Part shown: positions 34,592 through 39,919 of the stretch, one piece after another
Numbering within the stretch: the first letter of the stretch is position 1
How the letters are laid out: each line of letters begins with the position of its first letter
DNA from: ZC4RG25 sp041687075
GTDB taxonomy: Bacteria > Pseudomonadota > Alphaproteobacteria > Rhizobiales > Hyphomicrobiaceae
Length of the DNA: 39,919 bases
NCBI GenBank assembly: GCA_041687075.1
Contig: JAWLCO010000023.1
Location: 1 to 39,919, forward strand
Direction: 5' to 3'
Notes under the pieces: model-generated
The model's database searches: none
What the model saw: only the letters and a program-made list of their open reading frames with translations
Told to the model about the DNA's origin: nothing
Program-made: the position numbers and the translations under genes

Positions 34592-35463
34592 CCGTCGAGG
34601 CCGGATCGGGCGCTGGTCGTCAGCAAGACATGGGACGCGACCTCCATCCCAGTACCAAGTCCTCCCGCAAGGGCGCCCTGAGAGCGGCAGCGATACTTGC
34701 CGGATTTGCCGGCCTGACGACGCCCCTCATGCCGGTGCAGGCCGCCCTGCTGCGGATCTCACCGGCGCACGCCCGCAAGTTCCCTCACTGGTACCATCGG
34801 CAGGTGTGCCGTCTGCTCGGCATCCGGTTGCATATCGAGGGCACGATCGCGAAAAACGCACCTGTGCTGGTGGTCGCCAACCATGTGTCCTGGCTCGACA
34901 TTCCGGTGCTGTCGGCAGTCGCGCCCGTCTCGTTCGTGGCCAAGAAGGAGGTCGGGACCTGGCCCTTCGTTTCTTCGCTCGCACGCCTGCAGCGATCCGT
35001 GTTCGTCGACCGTGAGCGCCGCACGGCGGTCGGACAAACCACGAATGAGATCATCGAGCGGCTCAAGACCGGCGATGCCATCGTCCTGTTCGCGGAAGGC
35101 ACCTCGAGCGACGGCAATCGCGTGCTGCCCTTCAAAACGCCCCTGTTCGCGGCCGTGAAGCCGACGCTTGCCAACGGACACACCGACCCGGGTGCGTGCG
35201 TGCAGACACTCGCCATCGCCTACACGCACTTGCACGGAGTGCCGCTGGGACGATTCGGCAGATCGCTCGTCGGCTGGTACGGCGACATGGAGATGGCGAG
35301 CCATGCCTGGGAGCTGCTCAAGGCCGGGCCGCTCGATGTGAAAGTCAGCATCAGCCCCCCGGTGCCGCTCTCCGACTTCGCGGATCGCAAGGAGCTGGCC
35401 CGCTACACGGAATCCATGATCCGGCAGTCGCTTGCCCGGTTGCTGCGTGGACAGAACGTTTAG
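34588..35463 (+). CDS. plsC: 1-acyl-sn-glycerol-3-phosphate acyltransferase (PlsC/OlsA type)
   Basis: A 291-residue PlsC-type membrane enzyme that acylates lysophosphatidate or another lyso-lipid. A hydrophobic segment at ~32-55 (AAILAGFAGLTTPLMPVQAA) likely anchors it. The catalytic H-x4-D is H99 to D104 (ANHVSWLDIP). Block II includes VFVDRERR and block III FAEGTSSDGNRVLPFKT. Length is normal. In Rhizobiales the copy next to fur-miaB resembles OlsA-type ornithine-lipid enzymes in some genomes, so the acceptor is unsure. GTG at 34588 overlaps the fur stop. It is followed by 218 bases without a gene. Confidence 0.9.
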   Translation: MTVEAGSGAGRQQDMGRDLHPSTKSSRKGALRAAAILAGFAGLTTPLMPVQAALLRISPAHARKFPHWYHRQVCRLLGIRLHIEGTIAKNAPVLVVANHVSWLDIPVLSAVAPVSFVAKKEVGTWPFVSSLARLQRSVFVDRERRTAVGQTTNEIIERLKTGDAIVLFAEGTSSDGNRVLPFKTPLFAAVKPTLANGHTDPGACVQTLAIAYTHLHGVPLGRFGRSLVGWYGDMEMASHAWELLKAGPLDVKVSISPPVPLSDFADRKELARYTESMIRQSLARLLRGQNV

Positions 35464-35681
35464 GAGACGCTATTCGAACCCGCCATCAGGAAGTCTTCTC
35501 AACGGTGTGACCAGGCAAGCGCTGGACATGGTACGTAAAATGATGTTGCAATGCAGCAACCTCGATCTGCAGGTGCGGCAATCCAATTCGGAACCTGAGC
35601 CATAGCTGAGCAGTATTGAATGGTGCGGCGCAAACCCTGATTTTCGGGTTCGTCTGCGAGATTGGAGCTACGAGGTTCTGC

Positions 35682-37019
<1,338 letters not shown>

Positions 37020-37133
37020 GGGGTCGCTTTTCAGCGTCAGGTTCTGGACGGGTGTCACATCCCCACTACATAGGGTAGTATAGTCGTCGCGGTGGCCCCG
37101 AGTCGCGGGCAGGCCGCACTGGAGAGATTGCAT

Positions 37134-38165
37134 TTGAACGCATACCGTGGGGCAGCCGCTTCCGCAGCCGGGAGGTCAACCAAAGCCTCCCACGTCAGGA
37201 AGCGTTTGGTAGTACCCTTTGAGAATAATCGTTATCTCGCTGAGCTACTGGGCGAGTACGATGCGCATCTGGCGCTGATTGAAGATCGTCTCGGCATCGA
37301 GGCACACGCACACGGCAACGTCGTCATCTTGTCGGGCTCCGAGCCAGCGTGCGACATCGCACGCAGCGTCCTCGAGCAGCTTTACGCGCGCGTGGCACGC
37401 GGCGAACAGGTCGGACCCGGTGATTTCGACGGCCTGATCCGGCACGGGCGGGAAGCGGCGCCGGGCCCGTCACCGGACGGCCAGGCACAGATCACGACCC
37501 GGCGCCGTGTGATCAAGGCACGCACGCCCACGCAGAGCCAGTATATCCGCGGGTTCGAGAGCACGGATCTCGTGTTCGGGCTCGGCCCGGCCGGCACCGG
37601 CAAGACGTATCTGGCGGTCGCGTATGCCGCTCATTGCCTCGAGCGGGGCATCATCGAGCGGATCATCCTCTCGCGTCCGGCCGTCGAGGCAGGTGAGCGT
37701 CTCGGCTTTCTGCCCGGCGACATGCGGGAGAAGGTCGACCCCTACCTGCGTCCGCTCTATGATGCCCTCTACGACGTGCTGCCGCCCGAGAAGGTGGAGC
37801 GGGATCTGGAAACGGGCGTGATCGAGATCGCGCCGCTGGCCTTCATGCGTGGCCGTACCCTCGCCAATGCCTATGTCATTCTGGACGAGGCGCAGAACAC
37901 GACCAGCATGCAGATGAAGATGTTCCTCACCCGCCTCGGTGAGAACTCAAGAATGGTCATCACTGGAGATCCGAGCCAGATCGATCTGCCGGCCGGCCAG
38001 CAATCCGGGCTGGAGGAGGCCGTCAAGCTGCTGGCGGGCATTCAGGGGATCGAGGTGGTCCGGTTCTCGTCCTCGGACGTGGTGCGGCGGGATCTGGTCG
38101 CACGGATCGTCGAGGCCTATGATCGGAGCCAGGCTGCCGAAGCCAAGCGCGAACGCCATGAGTGA
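37134..38165 (+). CDS. phoH: PhoH-like ATPase (YbeZ)
   Basis: About 343 residues. P-loop GPAGTGKT is at 151-158, and the Walker B region reads VILDEAQNTT with a following TGDPSQIDLP motif typical of PhoH proteins. It is a putative RNA-linked ATPase that works with YbeY. I chose TTG at 37134 because GGAG lies about nine bases upstream. A GTG at 37092 would add 14 residues but has no ribosome site, so the start is uncertain. The last eight bases overlap the beginning of ybeY, implying coupling. Confidence 0.93.
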   Translation: MNAYRGAAASAAGRSTKASHVRKRLVVPFENNRYLAELLGEYDAHLALIEDRLGIEAHAHGNVVILSGSEPACDIARSVLEQLYARVARGEQVGPGDFDGLIRHGREAAPGPSPDGQAQITTRRRVIKARTPTQSQYIRGFESTDLVFGLGPAGTGKTYLAVAYAAHCLERGIIERIILSRPAVEAGERLGFLPGDMREKVDPYLRPLYDALYDVLPPEKVERDLETGVIEIAPLAFMRGRTLANAYVILDEAQNTTSMQMKMFLTRLGENSRMVITGDPSQIDLPAGQQSGLEEAVKLLAGIQGIEVVRFSSSDVVRRDLVARIVEAYDRSQAAEAKRERHE

Positions 38166-38709
38166 GACATTCGAGACGCTGATCGGCGAACCGCCGCCCG
38201 ATGGCGGCGATGACGACCCGGAGCCTCCGAGACGGTTGCAGCTCGACATCCTCATCGAGGATGGTGATTGGAGCGCGTTTGCACCTGTCGAACGGGCGTT
38301 GGACCCGCTTGCAGACGTGGTCGCCCGGCGGCTGGATCTCGCTTCTGCCGAAGCCGCAATTGCCCTGAGCTCTGACGAGCGCGTACAGGCCCTCAACCTC
38401 ACGTATCGCGGCAAGGACAAGCCGACCAACGTGCTCTCCTTCCCTGCAGGCGAGGACGGTCTGCCGCCCGGATTGCGGCGGCACCTCGGCGATATCGTGC
38501 TTGCCGCCGAGACTGTGGCACAGGAGGCCGCGGCGGAAGGCAAGCCGCTGCGTCACCATCTCCAGCATCTGGTGGTGCACGGCCTGCTGCACCTGCTCGG
38601 CTACGACCACGAGAGCGAGCCGGAGGCCGCCGCAATGGAAGCCCTCGAGGTCGAGATCCTCAGGGATTTGGGGGTTCCAGACCCATACGCCCCCGATCCA
38701 CCACTTTAG
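38158..38709 (+). CDS. ybeY: rRNA maturation endonuclease YbeY
   Basis: A 183-residue zinc-dependent endoribonuclease used in 16S rRNA 3'-end maturation and ribosome quality control. The metal motif H141-x3-H145-x5-H151 is clear in VVHGLLHLLGYDHE. A GDIVLAAETV strand and the TNVLSFP segment are also conserved. A ~25-residue acidic/proline N-terminal extension (EPPPDGGDDDPEPP) precedes the fold. Its ATG lies inside the end of phoH. Confidence 0.95.
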   Translation: MSETFETLIGEPPPDGGDDDPEPPRRLQLDILIEDGDWSAFAPVERALDPLADVVARRLDLASAEAAIALSSDERVQALNLTYRGKDKPTNVLSFPAGEDGLPPGLRRHLGDIVLAAETVAQEAAAEGKPLRHHLQHLVVHGLLHLLGYDHESEPEAAAMEALEVEILRDLGVPDPYAPDPPL

Positions 38710-38711
38710 GA

Positions 38712-39800
38712 ATGAGAAGCAACCCGTTGAGCATTATGAGCATCGACGTCGATCCATCCAGAAGCGAGCAGCACTCAGACGACGGAAGTGAAGGCCAGAG
38801 TTGGCTCGCCAGCTTGAAGGCCCTGTTGCGGCTACCGGGGGCTCAGACCCTTCGCGACGCGCTCGAGGAGGCCCTGAAGACCGAAACCAAGTCCGACGAT
38901 GCCTTCAGCGCCGAGGAGCGCAGCATGATGCTGCGGCTTCTCCACTTCGGGCGTCTGCGCGTCGAGGACGTGATGGTGCCGCGGGCCGACATTATCGCGC
39001 TGGACGAGAACGAGACGCTGGGCGAGCTGCTCGCCACCTTCGAGGAGGCGGGGGTCTCGCGCATTCCCCTGTTCCATGAAACGCTCGATGACCTGCGCGG
39101 CATGGTCCACATCAAGGACGTGATGAGCTGGCTTCTGAAGGAAGCCGCGATCTCGTCGGGCGGATCCGAGAGCGAGAATGGCGAACAGACCGGCGCGCGC
39201 AAACCCAATGGCCACAACGGCAGCGCGGGACCGAGCCTGCGGGCCCTTGATCTTTCCAGGATCGACCTGTCACGGCCTCTGACAGTCGCCAAAATCAAGC
39301 GTCCGGTGCTGTACGTACCCCCGTCGATGCCGGCGATGAACCTGCTGATTCGGATGCAGACGACGCGCATCCACATGGCTTTCGTCATCGACGAGTATGG
39401 CGGAACGGACGGTCTCGTCACCATCGAGGACCTCGTCGAGCAGATCGTCGGCGAAATCGAGGACGAACACGACGAGGCCGAGGAGGCGAATATCACGCTC
39501 GACCCCAGAGCGGGTCTCACGGCTTCCGCCCGGACTCCCGTGCAGGAGCTGGAGGAGTACCTGGGGATCAAGCTGCTGCAGCCCGACGAGGAAGAGGAGA
39601 TCGATACGCTGGGCGGCCTCGTGTTCGCGCTGGTGGGCCGCGTGCCGGCCCGCGGTGAGCTGGTGCAGCACTCTTCGGGCATTGAATTCGAGGTGCTTGA
39701 TGCCGACCCGCGGCGCGTCAAGAAACTGAAGGTGCACACCGATCGCGCCCGGATACCTGACGGCGACGGCGACGGCGACGCCGTAGCCGCCAGTCACTGA
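38712..39800 (+). CDS. corC: CBS-domain protein of the CorC/HlyC (TlyC) family
   Basis: A 362-residue cytoplasmic protein. The paired CBS domains run ~85-140 (RVEDVMVPRADIIALDENET) and ~205-260 (RIHMAFVIDEYGGTDGLVTI). The CorC/HlyC transporter-associated domain covers ~275-345. A 55-residue polar insert (SSGGSESENGEQTGARK region) splits the two CBS motifs. The family is linked to magnesium/cobalt efflux or envelope functions; the old name hemolysin is not evidence for toxin activity. The ATG at 38712 is two bases after the ybeY stop; ATG at 38736 is an alternative. The end is a GAC-GGC repeat encoding (DG)n. Confidence 0.92.
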   Translation: MRSNPLSIMSIDVDPSRSEQHSDDGSEGQSWLASLKALLRLPGAQTLRDALEEALKTETKSDDAFSAEERSMMLRLLHFGRLRVEDVMVPRADIIALDENETLGELLATFEEAGVSRIPLFHETLDDLRGMVHIKDVMSWLLKEAAISSGGSESENGEQTGARKPNGHNGSAGPSLRALDLSRIDLSRPLTVAKIKRPVLYVPPSMPAMNLLIRMQTTRIHMAFVIDEYGGTDGLVTIEDLVEQIVGEIEDEHDEAEEANITLDPRAGLTASARTPVQELEEYLGIKLLQPDEEEEIDTLGGLVFALVGRVPARGELVQHSSGIEFEVLDADPRRVKKLKVHTDRARIPDGDGDGDAVAASH

Positions 39801-39806
39801 TCCGGC

Positions 39807-39919
39807 ATGCCGCTTGTCGAGGGGAGCGGATCAGCCGCGTCGCAGTCCAGTTTCTCGGAGAGGTTGAACCGGGCCGCTTGGACGATCCGAGGCTTGACAG
39901 GCTGGAAGCGGTCCGCCGT
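39807..39919 (+). CDS. lnt: Apolipoprotein N-acyltransferase, N-terminal end (partial)
   Basis: The window ends 37 codons into this frame. The visible peptide ends in LNRAAWTIRGLTGWKRSA, like the region just before the first membrane helix of Lnt, and the position after corC matches the conserved ybeY-corC-lnt order. The enzyme adds the third acyl chain to lipoproteins in the inner membrane. The call rests on context and a weak motif, and the start codon is provisional. Confidence 0.6.
   Translation, partial: MPLVEGSGSAASQSSFSERLNRAAWTIRGLTGWKRSA

Overview
The window is high-GC DNA from an alphaproteobacterium, most likely of the order Hyphomicrobiales (Rhizobiales). I base this on gene content and order: a split F1 ATP synthase operon atpHAGDC; etfBA next to a 3-hydroxybutyryl-CoA dehydrogenase; a rhomboid protease, PduO-type adenosyltransferase and HIG1-like twin-helix protein cluster; envC-ctpA; mutS-glnD-murJ-trpS; and the run usp-nfuA-tsaB-rimI-fur-plsC-miaB-phoH-ybeY-corC-lnt. 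This is chromosomal core. I see no phage, integrated element, CRISPR array, rRNA or tRNA.

Region by region. 1-72 is the 3' end of dihydrolipoamide dehydrogenase. 73-440 holds two copies of a ~127 bp intergenic element. xerC (minus) and an orphan TPR-repeat gene (1605-3302) are divergent. The TPR gene converges on a transaldolase-family gene across an unusual palindromic array of 8-bp and 7-bp repeats. priA follows, then the atp operon. The atp operon is interrupted three times: by a 165 bp element with near-perfect terminal inverted repeats between atpA and atpG, a 75-aa coiled-coil gene between atpG and atpD, and an 89-aa two-cysteine-pair gene between atpD and atpC. Beyond a hairpin come two tandem RppH-type Nudix genes, the beta-oxidation/electron-transfer block hbd-etfA-etfB, and the rhomboid, adenosyltransferase and twin-helix genes, all on the minus strand. 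envC-ctpA (plus) serve cell-envelope maintenance and end in a strong terminator, followed by the decayed tail of a GNAT-type gene and a secreted protein of unknown function.

From 22.9 kb to the right end everything is on the plus strand: mismatch repair (mutS), nitrogen sensing (glnD), lipid II flipping (murJ, overlapping glnD by 4 nt), tryptophanyl-tRNA synthetase, a stress protein, the Fe-S carrier nfuA, tRNA t6A factor tsaB with rimI and fur, a PlsC acyltransferase, tRNA thiomethylase miaB, phoH-ybeY (RNA maturation), a CBS-domain CorC/HlyC protein, and the start of lnt.

No wholly new multi-gene system is evident. The most interesting signals are: an Irr-box-like dyad lying on the -10 of the nfuA promoter; the palindromic minisatellite; the two small genes and mobile-like repeat inside the ATP synthase operon; the orphan TPR gene; the tandem rppH paralogs; and active-site residues that argue the 'fructose-6-phosphate aldolase' is really a transaldolase. 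All statements about homology are from recognition by eye; no database search was run.
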